DNA of 64,000 nucleotides, from assembly GCF_000478605.2 (NCBI RefSeq), contig NZ_ASHX02000001.1, positions 2,395,895 through 2,459,894 on the forward strand, written 5' to 3'. The notes beneath the pieces are model-generated. The model searched no databases and was not told the DNA's origin. It was given only the letters and a program-made list of their open reading frames with translations. Positions 43,985 through 54,420 of this stretch are shown here, piece by piece. The position numbers were made by a program, and so were the translations under genes. This DNA comes from Streptomyces thermolilacinus SPC6. Its GTDB lineage: Bacteria > Actinomycetota > Actinomycetes > Streptomycetales > Streptomycetaceae. Each line of letters starts with the position of its first letter. Within the stretch, counting starts at the first letter, position 1.

Positions 43985-45193
43985 ATGTCGAAGTTCAGGA
44001 CGAGACTCGTGGTGCCCTTGGTTCTGGCCATCTGCGGACTGACTGTCAGTGACCCCCCGGCCACACCGCCTCCGGCCCTGACGAGGCTGGTCACAGCGGG
44101 TGGAGCGCCTGCCGCGGCCCTCCTCTCGGAGACGTACGGGCCCTCCGGGACCGCGCGGTTCCGGACGACGGGACCGGGGATCGGACGGGCCGACCACTTC
44201 CGCGCGGGCAGCGTCACCAAGACGTTCGTCGCGACGGTGGTCCTCCAGCTGGCGGCCGAGCGGCGGCTGGCCCTGGACGACCCGGTGGCGGCCCGCGCCC
44301 CCGGCCTGCTCCCTCCGCCGCTGGACCGGCGGGTCACCGTGCGTCACCTGCTCACGCACACGAGCGGGCTGCCCGACCTCACCCGCCCCACCGGCCCGGC
44401 GCTCCCTCCGGAGGGCCTGCGCGCGGCCCTGGTGTCCCGTACCGCGAAGCCACCTGGCACCTTCGCCTACTCCAACACCAACTACGTCGTCCTCGGCCGG
44501 ATCGTCGAGCACCTCACCGGCCGCTCCTACGCCTCGGAGGCGCATCGCCGTGTCATCGCCCCCCTCGGCCTGACCGGCACGTCGTTTCCCGGCGCCCGTA
44601 CGACCCTGCCGGACCCGCACGGCCGGGGCTACGACTCCGCGGGGCGCGACGTCACCGCCCTGGACCCGCGCGTGGCGGGCGCGGCCGGTGAACTGGTCAG
44701 CACACTGGCGGACCTGAACCGCTTTTACTCCGCCCTCCTCGACGGCCGCCTCCTCCCCCCGCCCCAACTGGCCGCCCTCCTGGACACCTCCTCCGCCCAC
44801 GGCCGCTACGGCATGGGCCTGTTCCCCACCCGGCTCCCCTGCGGCGTCACGGTCTGGGGCCACAACGGCCGTGTCCCCGGCAGCTACGTCCGTACGGCGG
44901 CCACCCGGGACGGCCGCCACGTCCTGACGTTCCGCGCCAACACCGACACGCTCTCCCCGGGCCCGCCCCTGGAACGCGCCCTCCTGGAGGCCGAGTTCTG
45001 CCCGCCCGCGGGCACCGCCGAAGCCCCCGAAGTCTCCGCAGCCGCCGAAGCCCCCGCCACGGCCGCCGCCGGCCGCGGCGCCGCCCCGCCCTACAGCGGC
45101 ACGATGTCCGGTGCGCCGAGCCTGGCCGCGTCGGCCGTCTGGTCGTCGGGCTGGCGCTGGGACTCCCGCTCCGCCTCCACGCGCTTCTCGTAG
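43985..45193 (+). CDS. Serine beta-lactamase/D-Ala-D-Ala carboxypeptidase-family hydrolase
   Basis: A 402-residue exported enzyme of the class C beta-lactamase / PBP4* / R61 carboxypeptidase fold. The signal segment (LVVPLVLAICGLTVS) is followed by the nucleophile Ser76 in SVTK (76-79), the YSN triad (FAYSNTNYV) and a late HNG motif in WGHNGRVPG. The likely activity is on peptidoglycan peptides or beta-lactams; which one cannot be told. The ATG at 43985 follows GGGAGGG. The catalytic fold probably ends near LEAEFC. The last ~65 residues are Ala/Pro-rich and continue 103 bases antisense into glpD, so the stop codon seems to have been lost and replaced. Confidence 0.88.
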   Translation: MSKFRTRLVVPLVLAICGLTVSDPPATPPPALTRLVTAGGAPAAALLSETYGPSGTARFRTTGPGIGRADHFRAGSVTKTFVATVVLQLAAERRLALDDPVAARAPGLLPPPLDRRVTVRHLLTHTSGLPDLTRPTGPALPPEGLRAALVSRTAKPPGTFAYSNTNYVVLGRIVEHLTGRSYASEAHRRVIAPLGLTGTSFPGARTTLPDPHGRGYDSAGRDVTALDPRVAGAAGELVSTLADLNRFYSALLDGRLLPPPQLAALLDTSSAHGRYGMGLFPTRLPCGVTVWGHNGRVPGSYVRTAATRDGRHVLTFRANTDTLSPGPPLERALLEAEFCPPAGTAEAPEVSAAAEAPATAAAGRGAAPPYSGTMSGAPSLAASAVWSSGWRWDSRSASTRFS

Positions 45194-46797
45194 TGCTCCA
45201 CCTCCCTCGCGACCTGGTCGTCGTCCCAGCCCAGCACCCGCGCCATCAGCTCGGCGCACTCGCGGGCGCAGCCGGTGCCCCGGTCGAAGGTCTCGATGGA
45301 GATGCGGGTGCGGCGGGTGAGGACGTCGTCCAGGTGCCGGGCGCCCTCGTGGGAGGCGGCGTAGAGGATCTCGGCGCGCAGGTAGTCGTCGGCGCCGGTC
45401 AGGGGCTCGCCGAGCGCCGGGTCCTCGGCGATCAGGTCGAGCAGCTCCTCCGTCAGGGTGCCGTACCGGTTGAGCAGGTGCTCGACGCGCACGACGTGGA
45501 GGCCGGTCCGGGCGGCGATGCGGGCCCGCGCGTTCCACAGCGCCCGGTATCCCTCGGCGCCGAGCAGCGGCACCTCCTCCGTGACGCACGGGGCGACGCG
45601 CATGTCCAGGCCGTGGACCGCCTCGTCCACCGCGTCCTTCGCCATCACCCGGTACGTCGTGTACTTGCCGCCCGCGACCACGACGAGCCCGGGCACGGGG
45701 TGGGCGACCGTGTGCTCGCGGGACAGCTTGCTGGTCGCGTCGGACTCCCCGGCCAGCAGGGGCCGCAGCCCCGCGTAGACGCCCTCCACGTCGTCCCTGG
45801 TCAGCGGGGTGGCCAGGACGCTGTTGACATGGTCGAGGAGATAGTCGATGTCGGCGCTCGACGCGGCCGGGTGGGCCTTGTCGAGGTCCCAGTCCGTGTC
45901 GGTCGTCCCGATGATCCAGTGGCGGCCCCACGGGATGACGAACAGGACGCTCTTCTCCGTGCGCAGGATGAGGCCGGTCGTGGAGTGGATGCGGTCCTTG
46001 GGGACGACGAGGTGGATGCCCTTGGAGGCGCGGACGTGGAACTGGCCGCGCTCCCCGATGAGCGCCTGCGTGTCGTCCGTCCACACACCGGTGGCGTTGA
46101 CGATCTGCTTGGCGCGGATCTCGTACTCGCCGCCCGCCTCCACGTCCGACACGCGTGCGCCGACGACCCGCTCGCCCTCGCGGAGGAAGCCGATGACCCG
46201 GGCGCGGCTCGCGGCGTGCGTCCCGTACGCGGCGGCGGTCCGCACCAGCGTGGCGACGAACCGGGCGTCGTCCATCTGGGCGTCGTAGTACTGGAGGGCG
46301 CCCACCAGGGCGTCCCTGCGCAGGGCGGGGGCGACCCGCAGGGCGCGGCGGCGCGAGAGGTGGCGGTGCACGGGCAGGCCGCGCCCGTGGCCCGACGAGA
46401 CGGACATCGCGTCGTACAGGGCGACGCCCGACCCGGCGTACAGCCGCTCCCAGCCCTTGTGCTGGAGCGGGTAGAGGAACGGGACCGGCTTGACGAGGTG
46501 CGGCGCCAGCCGCTCCAGCAGCAGGCCGCGCTCCTTCAGTGCCTCCCTGACCAGCGCGAAGTCGAGCATCTCCAGATAGCGCAGGCCGCCGTGGATGAGC
46601 TTGCTGGATCTGCTGGACGTGCCGGACGCCCAGTCGCGGGCCTCCACCAGGCCGGTGGCGAGGCCGCGGGTCGCCGCGTCGAGCGCCGTACCGGCCCCGA
46701 CCACACCGCCGCCCACGACCAGCACGTCCAGTTCGCGCTCTGCCATGGCCGCCAGGGCCGCGGCCCGCTCCGCGGGTCCCAGTCTCGCTGTCCTCAC
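45091..46797 (-). CDS. glpD: Aerobic glycerol-3-phosphate dehydrogenase
   Basis: A 568-residue FAD enzyme of the membrane periphery, oxidising sn-glycerol 3-phosphate to dihydroxyacetone phosphate and feeding electrons to quinone. The FAD motif VVGGGVVGAGTALDAATRG is near residue 30. The SSRSSKLIHGGLRYLE substrate/flavin motif, GTTDTDWD and VVVAGGKYTTYRVMA are typical. The C-terminal helical domain (RYGTLTEELLDLIAED) is complete. The GTG at 46797 is preceded by GGGAGGCAG. A longer open frame to 46986 is in promoter DNA. Its 3' end overlaps the hydrolase gene on the other strand. Confidence 0.95.
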   Translation of the reverse strand: MRTARLGPAERAAALAAMAERELDVLVVGGGVVGAGTALDAATRGLATGLVEARDWASGTSSRSSKLIHGGLRYLEMLDFALVREALKERGLLLERLAPHLVKPVPFLYPLQHKGWERLYAGSGVALYDAMSVSSGHGRGLPVHRHLSRRRALRVAPALRRDALVGALQYYDAQMDDARFVATLVRTAAAYGTHAASRARVIGFLREGERVVGARVSDVEAGGEYEIRAKQIVNATGVWTDDTQALIGERGQFHVRASKGIHLVVPKDRIHSTTGLILRTEKSVLFVIPWGRHWIIGTTDTDWDLDKAHPAASSADIDYLLDHVNSVLATPLTRDDVEGVYAGLRPLLAGESDATSKLSREHTVAHPVPGLVVVAGGKYTTYRVMAKDAVDEAVHGLDMRVAPCVTEEVPLLGAEGYRALWNARARIAARTGLHVVRVEHLLNRYGTLTEELLDLIAEDPALGEPLTGADDYLRAEILYAASHEGARHLDDVLTRRTRISIETFDRGTGCARECAELMARVLGWDDDQVAREVEHYEKRVEAERESQRQPDDQTADAARLGAPDIVPL

Positions 46798-46893
46798 CGC
46801 TGCCTCCCGTCGCCGCCGTCCCCCTGTGTGCTCGGGCTCACAGACTCGATTCTGTCCCCGGGCACCGACATCGGCCACCGGCCCGGCACCACC

Positions 46894-46987
46894 TGTGGAC
46901 AACACTCGGGCGATCACGAGCGCGCAATACCGCATAACGGTCATATTTACGCCTAGTCTGACATTGCGTCCGCTCGTTCTGTCCACA
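46894..46987. promoter_or_regulatory. Two DnaA-box-like sequences
   Basis: TGTGGACAA at 46894-46902 is the complement of the perfect streptomycete DnaA box TTGTCCACA. CTGTCCACA at 46979-46987 matches 8 of 9. They face each other 85 bases apart between glpD and the sugar dehydrogenase. No replication genes are near, so they are not an origin. Confidence 0.4.
46940..46978 (+). promoter_or_regulatory. Promoter-like module shared with whiD, copy 1
   Basis: It begins GTCATATTTAC, then CTA, GACA and GTCCGCTC at fixed distances, matching 28 of 39 bases of 53917-53955 upstream of whiD. It is AT-rich against the local background and lies 99 bases (start to start) before the sugar dehydrogenase ATG, in the same orientation as at whiD. 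Confidence 0.55.
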
Positions 46988-47038
46988 GGACTTGCGCGTC
47001 TCGCCCCCTCCGGCTACTGGGAAGGACGGCTCACGCCC

Positions 47039-48283
47039 ATGCCCGCAGACCTCGCCGTCATCGGCCTCGGCCACCTCGGACTGCCCCTCGCCCAGGCCGC
47101 CACAGCCGCCGGTATCGACACGATCGGCTACGACACCGACCCCCGGCCGGTCGCCGAGCTGGCCGCCGGACGGCCACCGGTGGACGGCTCCCTCACCCCT
47201 TCCGAGATCCGCCGCATGCTGTCGTCCGGCTTCCGCCCCACCACGCACCCCGCCGAGCTGGGCCGCGTCCGCACCGCCGTCATCTGCGCGCCCACCCCGC
47301 CCGGCGCCGCCCGGCGCACCCTCGACCTGACCGCCGTCGCGGACGCCGCCCGCGCGCTCGCCGCCCGCCTGCGCCCCCACACGACCGTCCTGCTCGAATC
47401 CCCCGTCCCGCCCGGCACCACCGAGGACGTCCTGCGCCCCCTCCTCGAAGAGGGCTCCGGGCTGCGCGCGGGGCGCGACTTCCACCTCGCGTACTCCCCC
47501 GCCCGCCTCGACCCCGGCGACCGCGCCCACGGCTACGCCCACACGCCGAAGGTCATCGGCGGCCTCACCCCCGCCTGCACCGAGTCCGCCGCCGCCTTCT
47601 ACGGACGCCTCACCGACAAGGTGGTACGCGCGCGTGGCCCCCGCGAGGCCGAGACGGTCAAGCTGCTGGAGACCAACTACCGGCACGTCAACATCGCGCT
47701 GGTCAACGAGATGGCGGTCCTCTGCCACGAGCTGGGCGTCGACCTGTGGGACGTCATCCGCTGCGCCGAGACCAAGCCGTTCGGCTTCCAGGCGTTCCGG
47801 CCGGGCCCCGGGGTCGGCGGCCACGGCACGCCCGTGGACACGATCGGCCCGTACCGCCCGCTGCGCCTGGTGGAGATGGCGGGCCAGATCAACGAACGCA
47901 TGCCCCAGTACGTCACCCAGCGCTGCGCCACGCTCCTCAACGAGCACGGCAAGTCCGTGCGCGGCGCCCGTGTGCTGCTGCTCGGCATCACGTACAAACC
48001 CGATCTCGCCGACCGCGAGGGCTCGCCCGCGCCGCGGATCGCGCAACGGCTGATGGACATGGGCGCGACGGTCAGCTACCACGACCCGTACGTGCCGGTC
48101 TGGCGGGTGCGCGACCTGCCGGTCCCGCGCGCGGACTCCCTGTACGAGGCGGCCGCGGGCGCCGACCTGACGATCCTGCTCCAGCACCACCGCACGTACG
48201 ACCTCCAGGGCCTGGCCGTGAAGGCGCAGTTGCTGCTGGACACGCGGGGCGCCACCCCGGTCGGCGCGGCCCACCGCCTCTGA
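47039..48283 (+). CDS. Nucleotide-sugar dehydrogenase-like protein lacking the catalytic cysteine
   Basis: A 414-residue protein of the UDP-glucose/GDP-mannose/UDP-ManNAc dehydrogenase superfamily. The NAD motif is VIGLGHLGLPLA (8-19); the central domain has LLETNYRHVNIALVNEMAVL and the C-terminal UDP-binding domain LLGITYKPDLADREGSPAPR. The catalytic loop, usually GVGGHCIPVD in the WecC branch, reads GVGGHGTPVD, with Gly263 where Cys is required for the thiohemiacetal step. It may therefore carry out only the first oxidation, act as an epimerase-like enzyme, or be non-catalytic. ATG 47039 is used; GGAAGG is 13 bases upstream. The promoter region shares a module with whiD. Confidence 0.85.
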   Translation: MPADLAVIGLGHLGLPLAQAATAAGIDTIGYDTDPRPVAELAAGRPPVDGSLTPSEIRRMLSSGFRPTTHPAELGRVRTAVICAPTPPGAARRTLDLTAVADAARALAARLRPHTTVLLESPVPPGTTEDVLRPLLEEGSGLRAGRDFHLAYSPARLDPGDRAHGYAHTPKVIGGLTPACTESAAAFYGRLTDKVVRARGPREAETVKLLETNYRHVNIALVNEMAVLCHELGVDLWDVIRCAETKPFGFQAFRPGPGVGGHGTPVDTIGPYRPLRLVEMAGQINERMPQYVTQRCATLLNEHGKSVRGARVLLLGITYKPDLADREGSPAPRIAQRLMDMGATVSYHDPYVPVWRVRDLPVPRADSLYEAAAGADLTILLQHHRTYDLQGLAVKAQLLLDTRGATPVGAAHRL

Positions 48284-48286
48284 CGG

Positions 48287-48300
48287 CCCGGCGCGCCGGG
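48287..48300 (+). terminator. Short palindrome after the sugar dehydrogenase
   Basis: CCCGGCGCGCCGGG starts 4 bases past the stop codon. It is a weak candidate terminator because the stem is only 5-6 bp. Confidence 0.35.
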
Positions 48301-48444
48301 TATCGGCCTGCTTCCGGGCAGGTCACGGTCGGAAATCGCCGGGCCCGCTGTCACAGGGGGCTGCTAGTGTCCGCCTCTGATTCGCGCGCGGCCGTGCACA
48401 CGTCAGGTGCCGGCCGCCTCGCTCCGTTCAGGGGGATTCCCAGC

Positions 48445-48972
48445 ATGAGCCAGTCCGTTCCGCCGCCGCAGTCCGGCAACCCGTTCGCAGGCGGCCCCGG
48501 CCCCGGCGCCGACCCGGCCGCGCAGCAGCAGCCGTTCGCCGCGTACCCGGTGCAGCCCCCGGCGCCCGCGCGGAACAACCTGGCGCTCGGCCTGCTCGCC
48601 GCGTTCGTCGCCGCCCTGGTCGCCGCGGGCGCGTACGGCGGCATCGCCGGTGCCATCGACCGCGAGGTCGGCTACGCCGCGGTCGGTGTCGGCCTGCTCG
48701 TCGGCTTCCTCGCGGGCAAGGTCGGCGGCCGGAACCCGGTCCTGCCGGTCGTCTCGGCGGTCATCGCGGCCGGCGCCGTCTACCTGGGCCAGCTGGTCAC
48801 CATCGCGGTCCTGCTCGACAAGCTCGGCGAGGGCTCGTTCGCGGAGATCTTCTTCCAGAACTTCGGCGGCGTGATGGAGCTGTGGAAGCTGGCCGCCGAC
48901 GGCATGACGTACGTCTTCATCGCCATCGGCGCGGTCGCGGCCTTCGCCGGTGCCAGGAAGGGCGCCGCGTAA
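48445..48972 (+). CDS. Small membrane protein, unknown function
   Basis: A 175-residue protein. A Pro/Gln/Gly-rich inside tail (1-42) precedes a helix at ~46-68 (LALGLLAAFVAALVAAGAYG), a second at ~76-92, a third at ~98-122 and a last at ~155-170 (TYVFIAIGAVAAFAGA). The amphipathic segment SFAEIFFQNFGGVMELWK lies before the last helix. I do not recognise the family. The ATG at 48445 follows a CAGGGGGATT ribosome-like stretch. A TAGTGT -10 candidate lies at 48365-48370. Confidence 0.8.
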   Translation: MSQSVPPPQSGNPFAGGPGPGADPAAQQQPFAAYPVQPPAPARNNLALGLLAAFVAALVAAGAYGGIAGAIDREVGYAAVGVGLLVGFLAGKVGGRNPVLPVVSAVIAAGAVYLGQLVTIAVLLDKLGEGSFAEIFFQNFGGVMELWKLAADGMTYVFIAIGAVAAFAGARKGAA

Positions 48973-49015
48973 GCACGCGGCGGTACGGCGAAACGCCGCG
49001 CCGCACGGCGGAACG

Positions 49016-49061
49016 CCACGGGGAGGGGCCCCACCGAACTGGTGCGGGCCCCTCCCCGTGG
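49016..49061. terminator. Very long bidirectional hairpin
   Basis: CCACGGGGAGGGGCCC pairs with GGGCCCCTCCCCGTGG, and an inner CACC/GGTG extends the stem to about 20 bp with one bulged C and a GAACT loop. It sits between the converging membrane-protein gene and guaB3. Confidence 0.9.
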
Positions 49062-49077
49062 CCGTCGAACAGGCAGG

Positions 49078-50202
49078 TCAGCGGCTGTGCTGCGAGTCCG
49101 CGACGGTCACCTCGACGCGCTGGAACTCCTTCAGCTCGCTGTAGCCCGTGGTCGCCATCGCCCGGCGCAGCGCGCCGAAGAAGTTCATCGACCCGTCCGG
49201 CGAGTGCGAGGGACCCGTCAGGATCTCCTCGGTCGTCCCGGCCACACCGAGGTCCACCAGCTTGCCGCGCGGCACGTCCTCGTGGACGGCCTCCATGCCC
49301 CAGTGGTGGCCCTTGCCGGGCGCGTCCGTGGCACGGGCCAGCGGGGAGCCCATCATCACGGCGTCGGCACCGCACGCGATGGCCTTCGGCAGGTCGCCGG
49401 ACCAGCCCACGCCGCCGTCGGCGATGACGTGCACATACCGGCCGCCGGACTCGTCCATGTAGTCGCGGCGGGCGGCGGCCACGTCGGCGACTGCCGTGGC
49501 CATCGGGACCTGGATGCCCAGGACGTTACGGGTGGTGTGCGCCGCGCCGCCGCCGAAGCCGACCAGCACGCCCGCCGCGCCGGTGCGCATCAGGTGCAGG
49601 GCCGCCGTGTAGGTGGCGCAGCCGCCGACGATGACGGGGACGTCGAGCTCGTAGATGAACTGCTTCAGGTTCAGCGGCTCGGCGGCGCCGGACACGTGCT
49701 CGGCGGAGACCGTCGTACCGCGGATGACGAAGATGTCCACACCGGCGTCGACCACGGCCTTGGAGAACTGGGCCGTGCGCTGCGGGGAGAGCGCCGCGGC
49801 GGTGACGACACCGGCGTCGCGGACCTCCTTCAGGCGCTGCCCGATCAGCTCCTCATTGATCGGGGCGGCGTAGATCTCCTGCAGACGGCGGGTCGCGGTC
49901 TCCTCGTCGAGCTCGGTGATCTCGTCCAGGAGCGGCTGCGGGTCCTCGTAGCGGGTCCACAGCCCTTCGAGGTTGAGGACGCCGAGGCCGCCGAGGCGGC
50001 CGATGGCGATCGCCGTCTGCGGGGAGACGACGGAGTCCATGGGGGCGGCCAGGAAGGGCAGCTCGAAGCGGTAGGCGTCGATCTGCCACGCGATCGAGAC
50101 CTCCTTCGGGTCCCGCGTGCGCCGGCTCGGTACGACGGCGATGTCGTCGAAGGCGTACGCCCTGCGGCCGCGCTTGCCGCGCCCGATCTCGATCTCAGTC
50201 AC
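49078..50202 (-). CDS. guaB3: GuaB3-type IMP dehydrogenase/GMP reductase-related protein
   Basis: A 374-residue (beta/alpha)8 barrel of the IMPDH/GMPR family without CBS domains. It keeps AFDDIAVVPSRRTRD, FLAAPMDSVVS and the phosphate-binding VIADGGVGWSGDLPKA. The catalytic loop GxGSxCxTR of IMP dehydrogenase reads GFGGGAAHTTR, so the nucleophilic Cys is missing. The activity of this paralogue group has been uncertain in the literature I know; a role in guanine-nucleotide metabolism is inferred from its place beside guaB. The GTG at 50202 has AGGGAAAGG upstream. It lies 110 bases downstream of guaB, separated by a hairpin. Confidence 0.9.
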   Translation of the reverse strand: MTEIEIGRGKRGRRAYAFDDIAVVPSRRTRDPKEVSIAWQIDAYRFELPFLAAPMDSVVSPQTAIAIGRLGGLGVLNLEGLWTRYEDPQPLLDEITELDEETATRRLQEIYAAPINEELIGQRLKEVRDAGVVTAAALSPQRTAQFSKAVVDAGVDIFVIRGTTVSAEHVSGAAEPLNLKQFIYELDVPVIVGGCATYTAALHLMRTGAAGVLVGFGGGAAHTTRNVLGIQVPMATAVADVAAARRDYMDESGGRYVHVIADGGVGWSGDLPKAIACGADAVMMGSPLARATDAPGKGHHWGMEAVHEDVPRGKLVDLGVAGTTEEILTGPSHSPDGSMNFFGALRRAMATTGYSELKEFQRVEVTVADSQHSR

Positions 50203-50260
50203 GATGTGTGGCCTTTCCCTCTGCGTCTGCGCCTACCAGTATCCCCGACGCGCGCGCGAA

Positions 50261-50288
50261 GGGCGGCCCGGGCGATTCCGGGCCGCCC
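50261..50288 (-). terminator. Hairpin between guaB and guaB3
   Basis: An 11-bp stem GGGCGGCCCGG / CCGGGCCGCCC with a GCGATT loop, 25 bases after the guaB stop. It may be a partial terminator, setting lower guaB3 expression. Confidence 0.7.
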
Positions 50289-50312
50289 CGGCGGCGGTGT
50301 CGGGAGGGGCGC

Positions 50313-52761
<2,449 letters not shown>

Positions 52762-53008
52762 CGGTCCATGGTGCCTTGACCGCGTCCGCTCCGAGGCACC
52801 GCGTCCAGCCTTGTGCACCGAAGCGTTATGAGCAGGTGCGCCGGAATCCATCCCCTGCGCCCTCCCCTCCCGCTCGATCGACTCGTCCCCGAGGAACTCC
52901 ACCCCTCAAGGATGCGGCATCGCGCAGGAAACAGACATCGGGCCTGCGCCGCCCCGCCCGCCACCCGGCGGACGGGGACCGAAACGGCCACGTCAGGGGC
53001 CGGAACCG

Positions 53009-53620
53009 CTACCGGACCAGGCCCCAGCGGAATCCGAGCGCGACGGCGTGGGCGCGGTCTGAGGCGCCCAGCTTCTTGAACAGCCGACGGGCGTGGGTCT
53101 TGACCGTGTCCTCGGAGAGGAACAGCTCGCGGCCGATCTCGGCGTTGGACCGGCCGTGGCTCATGCCCTCCAGCACCTGGATCTCGCGGGCCGTGAGTGT
53201 CGGCGCGGCGCCCATCTCGGCGGAGCGCAGGCGGCGCGGGGCGAGCCGCCAGGTCGGGTCGGCGAGCGCCTGCGTGACCGTGGCCCGCAGTTCGGCGCGC
53301 GAGGCGTCCTTGTGGAGGTAGCCGCGGGCGCCGGCGGCGACGGCGAGCGCGACGCCGTCGAGGTCCTCGGCGACCGTGAGCATGATGATCCGGGCTCCGG
53401 GGTCGGCGGAGAGCAGCCGGCGGACGGTTTCCACGCCGCCCAGGCCGGGCATGCGCACGTCCATCAGAATCAGGTCCGAGCGGTCGGCGCCCCAGCGGCG
53501 GAGGACTTCCTCGCCGTTGGCCGCCGTCGTGACGCGCTCGACGCCGGGCACGGTGGCGACGGCGCGGCGGAGCGCTTCTCGGGCAAGCGGGGAGTCGTCG
53601 CAGACGAGGACGGAAGTCAT
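53009..53620 (-). CDS. bldM: BldM developmental response regulator
   Basis: A 203-residue atypical response regulator needed for aerial development in Streptomyces. The receiver has Asp54 (LILMDVRMPG), though BldM is thought not to need phosphorylation. The C-terminal LuxR helix-turn-helix reads LTAREIQVLEGMSHGRSNAE to KLGASDRAHAVALGFR. The length equals that of S. coelicolor BldM as I recall it. The ATG at 53620 follows GGAGGACG. A consensus sigma-BldN promoter lies at 53772-53745. It is divergent from whiD, with which it shares a ~370-base promoter region; BldM can act alone or with WhiI. Confidence 0.95.
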   Translation of the reverse strand: MTSVLVCDDSPLAREALRRAVATVPGVERVTTAANGEEVLRRWGADRSDLILMDVRMPGLGGVETVRRLLSADPGARIIMLTVAEDLDGVALAVAAGARGYLHKDASRAELRATVTQALADPTWRLAPRRLRSAEMGAAPTLTAREIQVLEGMSHGRSNAEIGRELFLSEDTVKTHARRLFKKLGASDRAHAVALGFRWGLVR

Positions 53621-53744
53621 GGCCGTCCTCCGCAGCTGATGCGCGTCACCTTGGGCCTCCAGGCTGGTTACGAATCGTCACCTGTGCGGTTGACGCCCTC
53701 GGGCGGCTGCCCGAGCGCTTGTTCCTTCAACCGCCTCCGCACTC

Positions 53745-53772
53745 TCAACGACGGTCACTCGAAAGAGTTACG
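53745..53772 (-). promoter_or_regulatory. Sigma-BldN-type promoter of bldM
   Basis: On the minus strand, CGTAAC (53772-53767), a 16-base spacer, CGTTGA (53750-53745). This equals the sigma-BldN consensus CGTAAC-N16-CGTTGA and lies ~125 bases before the bldM ATG. Confidence 0.85.
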
Positions 53773-53916
53773 GGTAGGAGCACCTCTTCAGCACACAGCG
53801 TGAGGAGGCGCGTACGGAGCAGAGCACCGCAGGTCACCGCCGCTCCACTCAGAGCTATGCCCCATTTAGCGCCTTTTCCTTCCCTTTGGCGGTGTCTGTA
53901 GCTAGATTCGCAATGA

Positions 53917-53955
53917 GTCATATTTACATCTACTGCGACAAGTAGTCCGCTCAGT
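53917..53955 (+). promoter_or_regulatory. Promoter-like module of whiD, copy 2
   Basis: GTCATATTTAC followed by spaced CTA, GACA and GTCCGCTC, shared 28/39 with 46940-46978. It lies 72 bases (start to start) before the whiD ATG and probably contains a whiD promoter or activator site. Confidence 0.55.
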
Positions 53956-53988
53956 AAGCTCAGTACCGGCATCAAGGGGACATGCGCC

Positions 53989-54309
53989 ATGGCAGATTTC
54001 TCCCGCCTTCCCGGACCCAACGCCGACCTGTGGGACTGGCAGCTGCTCGCGGCCTGCCGAGGGGTCGACAGTTCGCTGTTCTTCCACCCCGAGGGAGAGC
54101 GTGGCGCGGCACGGAGCGCGCGTGAGAACTCGGCGAAGGAGGTCTGCATGCGCTGCCCGGTGCGCGCCGAGTGCGCGGCCCACGCACTGGCCGTGCGCGA
54201 GCCCTACGGCGTATGGGGCGGCCTCACCGAGGACGAGCGCGAGGAGCTGATGGGCCGGGCGCGCACCCGGCTGGTCACCACGTCGGCGGCACCGGCGGGG
54301 AACAACTGA
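53989..54309 (+). CDS. whiD: WhiD, WhiB-like [4Fe-4S] sporulation regulator
   Basis: A 106-residue WhiB-family protein required for late spore maturation in Streptomyces. The four Fe-S cysteines are Cys23, Cys53, Cys56 and Cys62, the same positions I recall for S. coelicolor WhiD. They are followed by the GVWGGLTEDER turn (G-V/I-W-G-G) and a short basic tail (RARTRL). The cluster senses O2/NO, and the protein binds region 4 of the principal sigma factor; this is family knowledge. The ATG at 53989 follows AAGGGGA. It is divergent from bldM. Confidence 0.95.
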   Translation: MADFSRLPGPNADLWDWQLLAACRGVDSSLFFHPEGERGAARSARENSAKEVCMRCPVRAECAAHALAVREPYGVWGGLTEDEREELMGRARTRLVTTSAAPAGNN

Positions 54310-54420
54310 CGCCGCGTCGGCCCCACATCACCTGAAGGAACGTTTCAGCAAGGCGCCGGTACGGACCGGCCGCCGCCTCCCTCCGCGCGCGTGCCACGGC
54401 GATGTCGCGCGGCCGACCCG

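Noticed and set aside
44044..44067. TGTCAGTG box resembling the PafBC motif
   Set aside because: It lies inside the serine hydrolase coding region and has no TAnnnT at the required 8-base spacing.
47603..47625. TTGTCGGTG on the minus strand within the sugar dehydrogenase gene
   Set aside because: The downstream hexamer is GTAGAA, and no minus-strand gene begins nearby.
53745..54149. Minus-strand open frame across the whiD-bldM region
   Set aside because: It is antisense to whiD, covers the promoter region and has no recognisable domain.
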